This document shows positions 10,587 through 20,783 of a DNA stretch of 64,000 nucleotides, piece by piece (position 1 is the stretch's first letter; every line of letters starts with the position of its first letter). Origin of the DNA: Macrosoma leucophasiata (Eukaryota; Arthropoda; Insecta; Lepidoptera; Hedylidae); contig JAWQUS010000017.1 in NCBI GenBank assembly GCA_036365455.1, positions 3,348,001 through 3,412,000 of the forward strand, given 5' to 3'. Position numbers and translations under genes: made by a program. Under the pieces are notes generated by a model, which worked only from the letters and a program-made list of their open reading frames with translations, made no database searches and was not told where the DNA came from.

Positions 10587-10851
10587 TGGTGGTAGAGCTC
10601 TAGTGACAGAGCTCGCGGGCGTAGGCACCACCGCATTACCTAATATACTTGCCGCTAAATGGTAGTGTTCAGCACTATCGTGCTCCGGTCAGGTGGTAAT
10701 GTACGGCCCTGTATTTGCCGGCACAGAGGCATAACACCTTAGGCCTCAGGAGTGGTACCGCATCTGCATTTTGACCTCTGGTCAAATCATTCGACATCAA
10801 TGTGAACTGCATGCTTATTTGCCACTTTTATTACATTAAAAAAAGAGCTTA
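10587..10851 (+). repeat. Family A retroposon
   Basis: 5' end ACTGGTGGTAGAGCTC to A tail. About 30 bp are deleted around GACCTCTGGTCAAATCATTC, where the GTGTCTATAGGCTGCAG segment is missing. Confidence 0.9.
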
Positions 10852-11197
10852 AGTCGATTTCTCAGTAACCATGGAACAAGGAATAATGAAACAAAAATAT
10901 ACATTATAAATTATCACACGTCTAAGTTGTCGACATAAATAACAAGTTGCTGTTTGTTTCCAAACGTTTTATTAATACAGCAACAGATGTTTATGGAAGT
11001 TATATATGGGAATAAGAAGGAAGAATATTTAATAAGATGTTCACAGTTCTTTGTTTCTTTTTTATTGTTCAATATTATTTAGTTCTTTTTTTGTTCTGTA
11101 CCTCAAAAGTAAAGCAGAAACATTATAGGATCGCTCTTGTATCTGCCTGTCGGTCTGTTTCAGCAAATTTGCTACACAACTATTGGATTGATGGTGT
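10852..11197. other. Unassigned sequence
   Basis: AT-rich, no recognisable repeat or RNA gene. A short open frame near 11037 runs into the adjacent Helitron and is not credible. Confidence 0.35.
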
Positions 11198-11408
11198 ACT
11201 AGCGGCCCGCCCTGGCTTCGCGCGGTTGCCTACCCTCTCTTATTCATTTTAGCGTGATGTTTTATAGCCTAAAGCTTTACTCAATAAATGGGCTATCTAA
11301 CAATGGAAGATTTTTTTTAATCGGCCCATTTGTTTCTAAGTTTAGCGCGTGCAAGCAAACAAACAGACAAACAAATTCTTCAGCTTTATAATATTATAGT
11401 ATAGATGA
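11198..11408 (-). mobile_element. Non-autonomous Helitron (Lep-type)
   Basis: Minus-strand element ending in ACTAGCGGCCCGCCCTGGCT (reverse of a CTAGT terminus). The far end CAGCTTTATAATATTATAGT is the typical start. The interior has AAACAAACAGACAAACAAA and GGCTATCTAACAATGGAAG, both common in this Helitron group. Confidence 0.85.
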
Positions 11409-11439
11409 GTAATTGGTTACCCATACATGGGTCACCATC

Positions 11440-11500
11440 ACTCCAGCCAAAAGACGTCCACAACTGGACAAAGCCTTCCCCAAACACGCCCACAACAGTG
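11440..11500 (-). repeat. Family E 3' tail fragment
   Basis: CATCACTCCAGCCAAAAGAC and CAACTGGACAAAGCC recur at 35572-35640. They look like the 3' end of a GAT-tailed repeat. No GAT tail remains here. Confidence 0.5.
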
Positions 11501-11510
11501 TTGTGTTGTG

Positions 11511-11955
11511 TAGATAATGCAGTGGTGCTAGTTTCTATCAGTTGGACCCTTCAATTAGAAATGTGAATCAAGCATAATAATACAACCTCAATAATCCGCG
11601 AACGAAACACTATCCAAAAAGACTATTTCCTCACCAGCAAACGGCTAAAAAGTATTTTGGCCTATTTTCTTATTCCCAAACAAAAAATACATATGTACGA
11701 GAGTCCTTCAAGTGTGCACACATTAAGCTGTCGCATAATGCCGCCATATATTGTAAGGCTCATTACACACTGACTTGGTGGCCATGCCAAGTATAAGTAA
11801 TTATATCGTTAAACTGTTTGTGGTCTGCCTGTTAAAATATTATTCCTTAAACGTACCTAGTATTTGAAAAAGAAGAGTGATATCGAATATAAAAAAGAAG
11901 TTGTAACATTCAGATGTATGTCTTATGTAGACTTCTAGAGTCGATTGTATTGAAG
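11511..11955. other. Unassigned sequence
   Basis: No recognised repeat, RNA gene or coding region. Confidence 0.35.
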
Positions 11956-12275
11956 ACTAGCTGTGCCCGCGACTTCGTTCGTGTGAGAATTTATGATTGT
12001 TCATTACCTACCCAGACGAAGTCGTGGGCGCAGCTAGTACAAAAGTAGCCTAAGTTACTCCTTATCACATCAACTATCTGCTAGTGAAAGTCCCGTCAAA
12101 ATCGGTCCCGCCGTTCCCAAGATTAGCCCCGCCAAGCAGACAGAAAGACAGACAGCCAGACGGACAGACAAAAATTGTAAACAATGTTGTTACATACATA
12201 TGCATTTAGTAAAAAGCGGTTATTTTTATATTACAAACAGACACTCCAATTTTATTTATTTGTATAGATGCGTAA
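11956..12275 (-). mobile_element. Helitron with a double, inverted 3' end
   Basis: The left edge ACTAGCTGTGCCCGCGACTT is a Helitron 3' terminus on the minus strand. At 12016-12038 a second copy of the same terminus (GAAGTCGTGGGCGCAGCTAGT) lies in opposite orientation, so 23-bp arms form a hairpin. GACAGACA repeats follow, and the far end is TTTATTTGTATAGATG. The copy at 52525-52845 has the same structure. Confidence 0.82.
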
Positions 12276-12373
12276 TCCCTGAAGGTGTAGGCAGAAGTAA
12301 AATCATTCGCTAGTAATGTTTTTAGTCACTTGTAATGTGGCGAGCCTATCGACATCTACCAATACATTTAACT

Positions 12374-12652
12374 AGAGGTAGAATTCCAGTGACGGAGCTC
12401 GCGGGCGTAGGCACCACCGCATTACCTAATATACTTGCCGCTAAATGGTAGTGATCAGCACTATCGTGTTCCGGTCATGTACGGCCCTGCAATTTCTGGC
12501 ACAGAGGCGAAACACCTTAGGCCTCAGGAGTGGTCACGCATCTGCACTTTGACCTTGGTTTTTGTGTGGATATCTATAGGCTGCAGTCATCACTTAACAT
12601 CAATGTGAACTGCATGCTTGTTTGCAACTTTCATTACATAAAAAAAAAACAT
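12374..12652 (+). repeat. Family A retroposon
   Basis: Starts ACTAGAGGTAGAATTCCAGT, so the 5' hairpin carries substitutions. Full body and A tail; about 15 bp are lost around GTTCCGGTCATGTACGG. Confidence 0.88.
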
Positions 12653-13492
12653 TACCAAACTTCTAAGGTGGCACGGAAAGATTTCCACAATTAGATAAAT
12701 ACCAATAGCACTTAGCTCCGCGATGCATAGACCTAACCCAGGTCCCCAGGGTCGCATCAGAGGAATATTAAGTATGTAGCAGTAATAACGTAATACTCTA
12801 ACGTGTTCACGAACGTGATTAATTGAAAAAAAATTATTCTGCCGAGTAATGACAACTTGATTCAGAAATCAAGAAAATCAGTTTCACGAATTGCAGTAGT
12901 TCATAACTCTTCCATCAATATTAAGGAATAAATGACACTTTCAATAAACTTTTTCCAATAACTAAATACCTAAATAAGAACACCAACGCGTAACCGATCT
13001 TTGTAATTCCAGTAACGAGCTAACAAAGAGCCTGTTATAGTGTCTCAGCGCCATCTAGCGTGACGATAGATTTAACAGTATTATTTTGTCCCCTTCGCGA
13101 GGTGATGTTAGTGTGCACATGGTCTAACGACGTAAAAAGTTAAATATACGGGCTCACAATTTGGACGTTACTGTTTTTTAAGTATCTACCTAAAGCCACA
13201 TTGCTCAATCAACTAACAAAGAGTTGCTTGTATTTAATAATGGTTAGTCAAAATAATTATCAAAAGAAAGCTGCTTAGTAACTTCTGGATTTTACGAATG
13301 AACATAGACTCCCAAAAAACTTTGAACTTACGTAATAGATTAGAGCTCCAACTATGATTCCAAAGTAAATCTTGGATTATATCTGAGGAGAGAACTGAAG
13401 GCGTTTGGATAAATTAGGAGAGTGATATGAATCTGTTCCATGAGTCCTTTATTATTATAGAAACAAGGAAAATGAGACTGGTTACATGTATA
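12653..13492. other. Repeat-free unique sequence
   Basis: No family member from this window matches here. No coding stretch is convincing. It contains the CTCF-like motif annotated separately, so it may hold regulatory DNA. Confidence 0.4.
13046..13060. promoter_or_regulatory. CTCF-like core motif
   Basis: CAGCGCCATCTAGCG contains GCGCCATCT, the reverse complement of the AGATGGCGC core known from insect CTCF sites. It lies in repeat-free sequence. A 9-bp core match is weak evidence alone, and binding is only an inference. Confidence 0.35.
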
Positions 13493-13592
13493 AAAACCAG
13501 TCAAGTGCGTGTCGGACCACGCGCAGTGTAGGGTTCCGTAGTTTTTAGGTTTGATTAATGAAATGAAAAAAATATATAAATGTCGTCTATGG

Positions 13593-13708
13593 ATTGTAAA
13601 AATTAAACTTGCGGATTTTCTTACGTATACAACTCTCCCAAACTTCTTCTTACTTCTCTTTGAGAGAGTTGTATACGCGAGAAAATCCGCAAGTTTAATT
13701 TCTACAAT
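13593..13708. repeat. Foldback insertion inside family H
   Basis: ATTGTAAAAATTAAACTTGC at the left is repeated inverted as GCAAGTTTAATTTCTACAAT at the right. The arms extend about 46 bp through GTATACAACTCTC, with a ~24-nt loop. The other complete family H copies lack this segment, so it is a later insertion or local palindrome. Confidence 0.8.
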
Positions 13709-13812
13709 GTATGAAGCTCGCGAAACCCTACGAAAACGTTATTGTCTATGGAGTTGTTCAAAAATTTCGAGTATTACATTTGGTCGATCATTACTCGCTA
13801 ACTAGTAAAGCC

Positions 13813-14858
13813 AACTTATGTATGTATGTATCTTCACGCCAGGTCCCTAACGGGGTAGGCAGAGAGTGTAGAGCGCCAGACATCCCGGTTCTGACAAACC
13901 TCTCGTGCCTCGTCTACCTTCATCATTCTCTTCATACATGCACGCCGATTCCTAAGACTTTTGACCCCACCATCAGACAGAACTCGACCTATTTGGTCAT
14001 GGTAGGTCAGCCTTGGTCTTCCTAGGCCTCTGCAACCATCCACATTCGCATTGTATATCTGTTTAGTCATTCGCTCATTCGACATTCTTTCTATATGCCC
14101 GAACCATCGGAGCATGCCTTTTTTCATTTTTACACCGATACTATCATTCACACAAAGTCTCTTTCTTACATCTTCATTACGAACGCGATCGGTGAGTGAT
14201 ATACCGCAGATCTTGCGCAAAGATCTCATCTCGACCGCGTTCAACTTACTTTCAAGCTCTTTCCTGCATACCCAGCTCTCGCTTCCATATAAAAGCGTTG
14301 GAGTAAGTACAGCATTATGTACGGCTAGTCGAGCCCGCTGGCTGAGATGTTTAGATTCTAGCAGCTTACCCAACGCTCCATTCACGCAATTCCCAGCAAG
14401 CACTCTTCTTTCTATGTCAGTGGTGTACCTACCATCCTTGCTAAAAGCACATCCAAGATATACAATTTCATCCACCTGTTCTAACACTGCATCATCTACT
14501 ACTACCCTTGCATTTGTTCTCTGTTCATCTCTTTCAAATACTAATACTTTAGTTTTATCCACATTCAATTGTAAGCCTTTCTCCATACAATCCTCTTTCA
14601 TGACTGTGACTAGTGCTTGTAGCCCAGATGGTGTAGAGCTAACAATTACTGCATCATCTGCGTAAAGCAGACAGTTCACCACTAAGTCACCCATACGCAC
14701 TCCCACATCCATCAACTTCACCCTCTGGAGGCATTTGTCCAGATATATAATAAACAGCCTAGACGAAAGCACGCAACCCTGTTTGACACCGATGTTAACA
14801 TCAAACCAGGGTGACATGTTACCATCTACCCGCACACATGCTTGACAGCCCACATATG
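13813..14858 (-). mobile_element. RTE-like non-LTR retrotransposon, 5'-truncated
   Basis: Minus-strand LINE remnant. Its 3' end carries CTGGCGTGAAGATACATACA, a CATA-repeat tail. Its 5' end stops inside the reverse-transcriptase domain. It interrupts a family H element, giving a clear order of insertion. The target-site duplication is not resolvable because the tail merges with TATGT in the target. Related truncated copies lie at 4797-4880, 22543-22725, 28977-29036 and 49848-50259. Clade assignment (RTE-like, or a related endonuclease-type LINE) is by sequence style and is uncertain. Confidence 0.88.
13834..14853 (-). pseudogene. Reverse transcriptase C-terminal two-thirds (339 codons)
   Basis: Encodes the catalytic part of a LINE reverse transcriptase, which copies element RNA into DNA at a nicked target. 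An uninterrupted frame of 339 codons is present. GVKQGCVLS lies at residues 22-30 and the catalytic YADDAVIVS near residues 64-72. The thumb-like region YLGCAFSKDGR follows, then the conserved tail with RWFGHIERM and GRPRLTYHDQIGRVL. The fingers, most of the palm upstream of GVKQGC, and any endonuclease are missing, so it cannot be functional. The initiating ATG is incidental. The intact frame suggests a fairly recent insertion. Confidence 0.92.
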
Positions 14859-15034
14859 TGTGATAGTTTTCCTTTTAATTTTATTATATGTAGCTACTAT
14901 TGCCGTAACGATGGAATTTCTAACAACAACCTAGTCTAGTACCAATAGTTTTTGCGCTAAACCGCGGACGGACAGACAGACAGACGGACATAGTTAAACT
15001 ATAAGGGTTCCTTGTTTACTACGGAACCCTAAAA

Positions 15035-15780
15035 ACTACTGCCAGCTTTTATAGGTTTTTAAAAACTAAAAGTGTTTTAGCTCTTTATGGTAATTTCTAT
15101 CTTCTTGGTTTTTTTAAAGTATTTGCTATATTTTTTGACACCTTTTACTTTTTGTTGCTATATAAACATACTACACATTTACGATACTACAATTACTTTA
15201 GTAGTCTGAGTACCCATCGTAAATTTGAATTTCTAATGTAAATTACTTACCTACAAATATATCATATTTTTCTCATTATAATAACAACACACGTAGCGTG
15301 ACGTCGACTTTAGCACCCCGTGTGTTTCCACATGCGACCGCCTTGCGGTATTTGTGATGTAATTAACTGAGAAGTAGCGAACAAAATGACGTTGCGACAA
15401 GTAATTAATTATAGTCGGAACATTCGCTGCCAGTTTTAAACGAGTTGTTACAAAGCAGACGTTTTACGTGTACTTACCTACCTTACAGAGTAATTGAAAA
15501 TTTATTGAAAAGTCTGAAACGGATAGAGAAAGTCTTTAGCGTTAAAAACTTCAAAAATCATTACTTTGAAAACTTAATAAGTCATCAATCACTTTTACAT
15601 TATGACGAACATAGCTGTGTGGATGTGTAGATGGTTGAAAACATCGCATTTTACATCAACAACAATATTTGCAATCAAGCATTGATTGTGAGGAAAACAT
15701 AATTAAATAAATACTTACTTATATATTGGTGCGCCTCACTCTTTGCCTATCGTAAGGGACTTGCCGTGTGAATACATACT
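15035..15780. other. Unassigned sequence
   Basis: No repeat match within the window and no RNA gene. A 61-codon open frame near 15445 has no recognisable motif and is probably chance. Confidence 0.35.
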
Positions 15781-16035
15781 TACAGTGCTCAACATTAATA
15801 TTGCATATCGAGCCTAGGAAGGAGACTTCGGCTTATATCGGGTCTGTGGAGCATTATCTCTATCGCACCTTCCTTTTTTGAAGTTTGTCGACCATTTTGA
15901 TAAAGTTTTGACCCATATCGGACTGTCAGTGCTTACGTAGGCAGTGTGCAACAGAGATAACGCTCTACAAGGTCGAAACTAGCCGATCGTCTCTTTCGCA
16001 GGCTCGATGTGCAATATACATTGTTGAGTACTGTA
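15781..16035. mobile_element. Family G MITE, complete copy
   Basis: TACAGTGCTCAACATTAATA at the left and TTGTTGAGTACTGTA at the right form terminal inverted repeats bounded by TA. The interior is also largely palindromic (ATCGAGCC ... GGCTCGAT). No coding capacity. TA flanks plus CAGT ends suggest a Tc1/mariner-related MITE. Confidence 0.85.
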
Positions 16036-16139
16036 GATATAAAATAAAAGGCTACAAAATGCTAAAAATATTATTATTGACATCAGTACAATGAGCTGGA
16101 TTCTCGATGAGGATACACAATTGAAAAAATCTGATGTCA

Positions 16140-16213
16140 CTTTTTTTCTATGTAATGATGGTTGGAAACAAGCAAGCAGTTCACATTGATGTTAAGTGAT
16201 GACTGCAGCCTAA
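16140..16213 (-). repeat. Family A 3' tail fragment
   Basis: TTTTTTTCTATGTAATGA then AGCAGTTCACATTGATGTTA to ACTGCAGCCT: the last ~70 bp of family A, strongly 5'-truncated. Confidence 0.82.
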
Positions 16214-16334
16214 AATAAAAGAAAACGTCAAAAAAGTTCAGCAACTAACTTCACACTGTTGCTTTTACCTGTCAATGTGCGCGCGCATCGTAAAAAATCA
16301 CCCTCATCAATTTGTCCTACCGCGCCAAACGAAG

Positions 16335-16703
16335 TATAATAATAATAATGGCAACCCATTATACGTCCCACTGCTGGGCACGAGTCTCTCCCCTTTTTTG
16401 GGGGGAGGCCTGGAGCTTACTCAACCACGCTGCTCCAATGCGGATTGGTGGAGATACGGGTTAGTGGCCAACCCGCTGTCAGATGTTTTCAAACCGCCCA
16501 TAAGGCCTCCGACAAGGTTTAATGACTGCTATCTATCGATAGCAACCGGGACCGACGGCTTAACGTGCCCTCCGAAGCACGGAAACGCACTTTTTTTTAA
16601 TTTGCCACTAGCGGTCACCCATCACACATCCGACCGCGCCCGTAATGCTTAACCGAGAAGATCGCTTACGATCTACGCCAGCCGCTGGGCCATGCGCGCT
16701 TTA
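16335..16703 (-). repeat. Family D 5S-rRNA-derived SINE, full length
   Basis: On the minus strand the head reads CGATCTTCTCGGTTAAGCAT, then TACGGGCGCGGTCGG and GATGGGTGACCGC. This aligns with insect 5S rRNA from about its position 35 to 95, covering the internal polymerase III control region. The body ends in CCCAGCAGTGGGACG and a TTATTATTA tail. The open frame across it is chance. Confidence 0.88.
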
Positions 16704-17095
16704 ATAAAATACGCTGCAAATAACACGGATAAAGTAACATAATTTCATTTCGTTATGCGTAATTACAATTATCGCGAAAGTAGACCGACAAGGAACGTAA
16801 ATTTCCGCATCAATCTCAGCTAGGGAATAATTAATTCCATTGCTTCTACAACATCCAGGGGATCGTTAAGTATATCAGTCACACATGATAGGTCTAATTT
16901 CATCTCGCTCAAAGTAACGGCATAATCAAAGCGTAAATGTGTTAATTACTGCGCACTCTCTCTCTCTTGTTTTCGATTTTCATAACCGTGTTAAGTTCTG
17001 CCTTTGATGTTACGTTTATTGATGTCACGATGTTTTTCGTTTGTGGCTAAAGGACTTTTTTGATAAAGTTTTCTTTTTTTTTCTTTTCTTTTATT
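16704..17095. other. Unassigned sequence
   Basis: No repeat partner, RNA gene or coding region recognised. Confidence 0.35.
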
Positions 17096-17296
17096 AGGTA
17101 CGCTTACACTCACAGCCCCACAGTAGGTATAAACCTGTGTCGTGGGTGCCGTTGTTCACATACAAGACACACATAAACACCCAGGCCAGAAACAAACATC
17201 TGTAGGCCATACAAACATTTGTTCCGGTGCGGGGATCGAACCCGCGACCCTTCGAATCAAACGGTCATCTCACACCGCTGTACTAACCGGGTCGTC
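17096..17296 (-). repeat. Family B tRNA-derived SINE
   Basis: Complete minus-strand copy: GACGACCCGGTTAGTACAGC head, box B GGTTCGATCCC intact, and the tail on the left after GTAAGCGTACC. Confidence 0.9.
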
Positions 17297-17344
17297 AAAT
17301 GATATACAGTTTCTGCGGTGTCGGCGACGACCCATTGCCCATTA

Positions 17345-17527
17345 GTGGAAGAAATCTTTTGTGGTGGAAGAGAATTCTTTTGCTATTCCAGACAGCCAAC
17401 AATGGCAGTCAAACCATTGCAATAGGCGGTAGTAAAAATAATATCGTGGGATGGGCAGCGTCCTGTGGTAATATTATCGTCAATGCGATCGTCAATCTGC
17501 CTGCTATGCGTGGCAATTATGGCATGT
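17345..17527 (+). repeat. Family E repeat
   Basis: Contains GTGGTGGAAGAGAATTCTTT, the GTGGGATGGGCAGCGTCCTG block and AATCTGCCTGCTATGCGTGG. These blocks recur at 34455, 43612, 44575 and 63236. Non-coding in all copies. Likely an interspersed retroposon of unresolved type. Confidence 0.7.
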
Positions 17528-17559
17528 AAGTAGTCAAGTTCCATACTTAATAATTATAT

Positions 17560-17720
17560 TATAGACATCTACATAAAAACCATAGGTCAAAATACAGATG
17601 CGTTATCTCTGACACCTTAGTTGTTATGTCACTGTGATAAGGGGTCATCATTACCATCTAATCGAAACACAATTGTGCTGAACACTACCATTGGACAGCA
17701 GATAGTGCGGTGGTGCCGAA
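17560..17720 (-). repeat. Family A, divergent subfamily fragment
   Basis: Recognisable minus-strand family A landmarks in order: GGTCAAAATACAGATGCGTT, GTTGTTATG, TTACCATCTAATCG, GCTGAACACTACCATT and GTGCGGTGGTGCC. Divergence and the CATCTAATCG variant group it with the copies at 24113, 39136, 44345 and 54470. Confidence 0.7.
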
Positions 17721-18481
17721 CTCGACCGAACGAACAGACTCTATCTCCTACTACAGCACAATTTTTATTTTATTCGTTATATATTATCATCCACAAACTA
17801 AACCATATCCAAATGCCAATCGGCATTTTTCACGATTTAGTGTCTGTTTATAGTAACAAATCTAACAATAGCTTCCTTTGACATAAAAAGGCAAACAATC
17901 GATGATAACATCAATAAATTTTGCAAATGTGTATTTGAATACTTTTTTTTCCAACTACCTGCAATTAACTGATCCATCTGTTTTGATAACACAACACGTA
18001 CGATTGTAATAATTTATTAAGGTAATTTAGCTTGTCATATTTCTTATTATAAGTGAATGTAATTCTTATGAGATAAAGATTCTTAAAACTGAAATAAAAC
18101 ACTAATCAGAGAGCCCATTACTCTTCTATAGATCGGCACATCGGTATTCACACCCGAGTCATTAAATTAAGCCACTTTAAGTGCTTCAGATATTGAAAGG
18201 CCTTTCGTCGTCGATTGCGGGATTATCTTTATACCTTGCGATCGCGTTCCAATTTAATTAAAATTGCAAGGATTTGGTTTATATTACGAGCGGTAAATTT
18301 TACAAGACAATTGTTCGGTGTGATTAACTTTTTTATGGTAGTCTTAATGGTGAATACAAAATTGTGATAAGATTATACAGCCCATAATGACAATAAGATG
18401 GACAAACTATCAAGTTTTTTAATACACAATCTTTTATGTTATATATTTGGTGTTCGGTTCATTACCCGAACATCTATAATT
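17721..18481. other. Repeat-free unique sequence
   Basis: No family from this window matches. No coding region is convincing. About 18110-18330 is GC-richer than its surroundings (GGCCTTTCGTCGTCGATTGC) and could be conserved non-coding DNA, but nothing specific supports a function. Confidence 0.35.
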
Positions 18482-18752
18482 TTTTATGTTATGAAAGTGG
18501 CAAACAAGCAGTTCACATTGATGCCAAGTGATGACTGCAGCCTATAGACACCTACACAAAGATCAGAGGTCGAAATGCAGATGCGTACTATTTTTGAGGC
18601 CTAAGGTGTAATGCTTGTGTGCCGGAAATTACAGGGCCGTACATTAACACCTAACCGGATAGTGCTAAATAATACCATTTCGCGGCAAGTAAATTAGGTA
18701 ATGCGGTGGTGCCTACGCCTGCGAGCTCCGTCACTGGAGCTCTACCATTATA
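18482..18752 (-). repeat. Family A retroposon
   Basis: Minus-strand copy from TTTTTTATGTTATGAAAGTG to the 5' hairpin GAGCTCCGTCACTGGAGCTC. Small deletions at AAGCAGTTCAC and in the middle. Confidence 0.9.
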
Positions 18753-19312
18753 GGCATCGCTATTACGCATGTCAACTTTTGCTTCCTTAGGTGATACATT
18801 CCACTGAGTTTTTATCATAGACGAATATCAACTTAACATGTAGTCCTTACAATTTTTTATGATTACAAACAATTACAGTATCCAATAAGAAATAATGCAC
18901 ATCGACCTCAGGAAGAGACGACGGCTTATTTCGGCTCTGTAGAGCGTTATCTCTTTCGCACCTTACCTATTTAACGTTTGTCAACCATTTTGATTCAGTT
19001 TTAACCAATATCGGACTACGGATGCTTACGTAGACAGTGTGCAACAGAGATAACACTTTATGATGCAGAAACGAGCCGATTGTCACTACATTCCGGTTCG
19101 TGGGCTCGTCTCGAACGCACGCTTCCTTTGCTCGCGCTCTCCCCTCAGGTAGAGCGTTATCGCGAGTGCTTTTGTTCTCGGGATTCTGCGAATCGCCACC
19201 CTAATCCGGTAACGACGGTCAGTCCTTTGACCGACCGCCGTGTTCCGGGGAATTGGGGTATACCCCGTTTCTACCAATACCGAAGTTTCGTCAAGTCCGG
19301 CTCCGGCTCCGT

Positions 19313-19662
19313 CTAACACACGAGGGACAGTTCTTGAACGTTATCTTGACAGAGCACCTATAGACATTCTAGTACCACTTGAACCCACCCACTATTGTTA
19401 TGACGACAACATGGGACGACCCGACATACTCGATCTAGCGCTCGTTAAGAATGTTAACTTGCGTCTACACTCTATACGAGTGCTACACGAGTTAGACTCT
19501 GACCATAGACCTGTTATCATAGAATTTATCCCCCATAGCGGTCCCACTGATACAGGTCGTAGTTACATCCCGATGAGAGTGGTGACCGACTGGTTTCAAG
19601 TGAGATCCAAGTTGGCCACCTCCAGATTTAGTCTCGATCCCCTCCATGAAAGAGACCACTGA
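19313..19662 (+). pseudogene. Jockey ORF2 endonuclease C-terminal fragment
   Basis: Encodes the last ~110 residues of an apurinic-like endonuclease, which nicks target DNA to prime integration. Visible motifs: NTRGTVLERYLDR, EPTHYCYDDN, PDILDLALVKN and the active-site-proximal SDHRPV (nt 19498-19515). The catalytic N-terminal part of the domain is absent. The frame ends in LHERDH and a stop; the next segment continues one frame over, so a frameshift lies near 19640. Confidence 0.92.
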
Positions 19663-20783
19663 CGAAGTCAATAGTGCGATCCTTGCTCTCACTAACCACG
19701 TACAATCTGTCGTAGACGGATGTTCAGAGGAAAAACCCGCGACTGTACACAGTCACGCCGTTATCCCTGAACACGTACGGGAGATAGTGAGGGAATGGAA
19801 TGCAACTACCAGAGCTTACTGCTCTGCCCCAACGGCCGATAGAAAATCCACCATGCGATACTGGCAACGTCAGGCCAAGAAACGCAAGGTGGAAGTCTAT
19901 AACGACCGCTGGGAGCAAAAGCTCACTGACCTTGATCCCTCTGAAACAGAGTACTGGAGGCTGTTCAAATGCTTCCAAATCCCCTAACGAGGCATCCATG
20001 CCTCCCCTCATTCGTTTTAACCATTCGCCAGCCTTCGATGACTTTGAAAAGTCCGAATGCCTGGCGAGCGAACTCGAGATTCAATGCTCTCCAAGTACGA
20101 TGCCGATAGCTGCCGATCATTTAGATAAAATTAACTCTGAAGTCGAAAGTAGGAACGCGAGACCGCCAACCCCCCCGCGCGAAACCGGTCCCATTCCCGA
20201 CACGCAAGTCGATGAAAACGCTAACGGTAATAGCGAAAATAACGATGATCCTCTCAGACCTGTGACAGTCGCAGAGGTGTCAGACCTGATCAAGCGTCTA
20301 AAAGTGCGGAAAGCGCCGGGTGCGGACGGCATTTCCAATCGCACAGTTAGAAACTTTCCTCCCTTGCTCATTGCCCTTTTGGCTGCGATACTCAACGCAG
20401 CGTTTAAAAATAGTATGTTTCCACCCACGTGGAAAGAGGCCACAGTTATCGGGTTTAAAAAACCCGGTAAGCCGAGCAACCAGGCCTCGTCATACAGGCC
20501 GATAAGTCTGCTCAGTTCTCTAAGTAAACTATACGAGCGCGTCGTGTACGCTCGACTCTTAGATTTCACCCGAGTGCGGCACTTGATCCCGGACGAACAG
20601 TTCGGGTTCCGTGCTCGCCACTCTTGTGTCCATCAAGTGCATCGAATCACTGAGCATATACTCAGTAAATTCGATACAAAGATTATGACGGGAGCCCTCT
20701 TCTTCGATATCGCTAAAGCGTTCGACCGCGTGTGGCACAACGGCTTATTATATAAGCTGTACACTCTCGGAGTGCCCACCTAA
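19646..20783 (+). pseudogene. Jockey ORF2 linker and reverse transcriptase N-terminal half
   Basis: Two frames are joined by a second frameshift near 19985. The first, to 19987, encodes the linker with YWQRQAKKRK and ETEYWRLFKC. The second encodes the fingers and palm: KAPGADGISN, YRPISLLSSLSKLYERV, PDEQFGFRARHS, and FFDIAKAFDRVWH with a catalytic aspartate. It ends with GVPT followed by TAA at 20781-20783, where a sense codon would be expected before IVHIIRDFL. Confidence 0.93.

Larger units (their letters stand above)
13493..15034 (+). mobile_element. Family H element split by an RTE-like LINE
   Basis: Left end CAAGTGCGTGTCGGACCACG then AGGGTTCCGTAG; right end TACTACGGAACCCTAAAAA, the inverted counterpart. 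Comparison with the intact copy at 41953-42617 shows continuous family H sequence up to GCCAACTTA and again from GTGTGATAGTTTT. The LINE at 13813-14858 lies between. The right part also lost about 270 bp, so a short GACA repeat follows CTAGTACCAATAG. Confidence 0.9.

Noticed and set aside
14051..14665. A 204-codon open frame on the plus strand
   Set aside because: It is the antisense shadow of the RTE-like reverse transcriptase, rich in serine and leucine, with no independent motif.
16275..16652. 125-codon frame on the plus strand
   Set aside because: It runs antisense through a family D SINE; similar frames appear wherever this SINE occurs (for example 27706 and 34191).
20117..20569. 150-codon minus-strand frame in the Jockey element
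   Set aside because: Antisense of the reverse transcriptase coding region; the plus-strand frame carries the conserved motifs.
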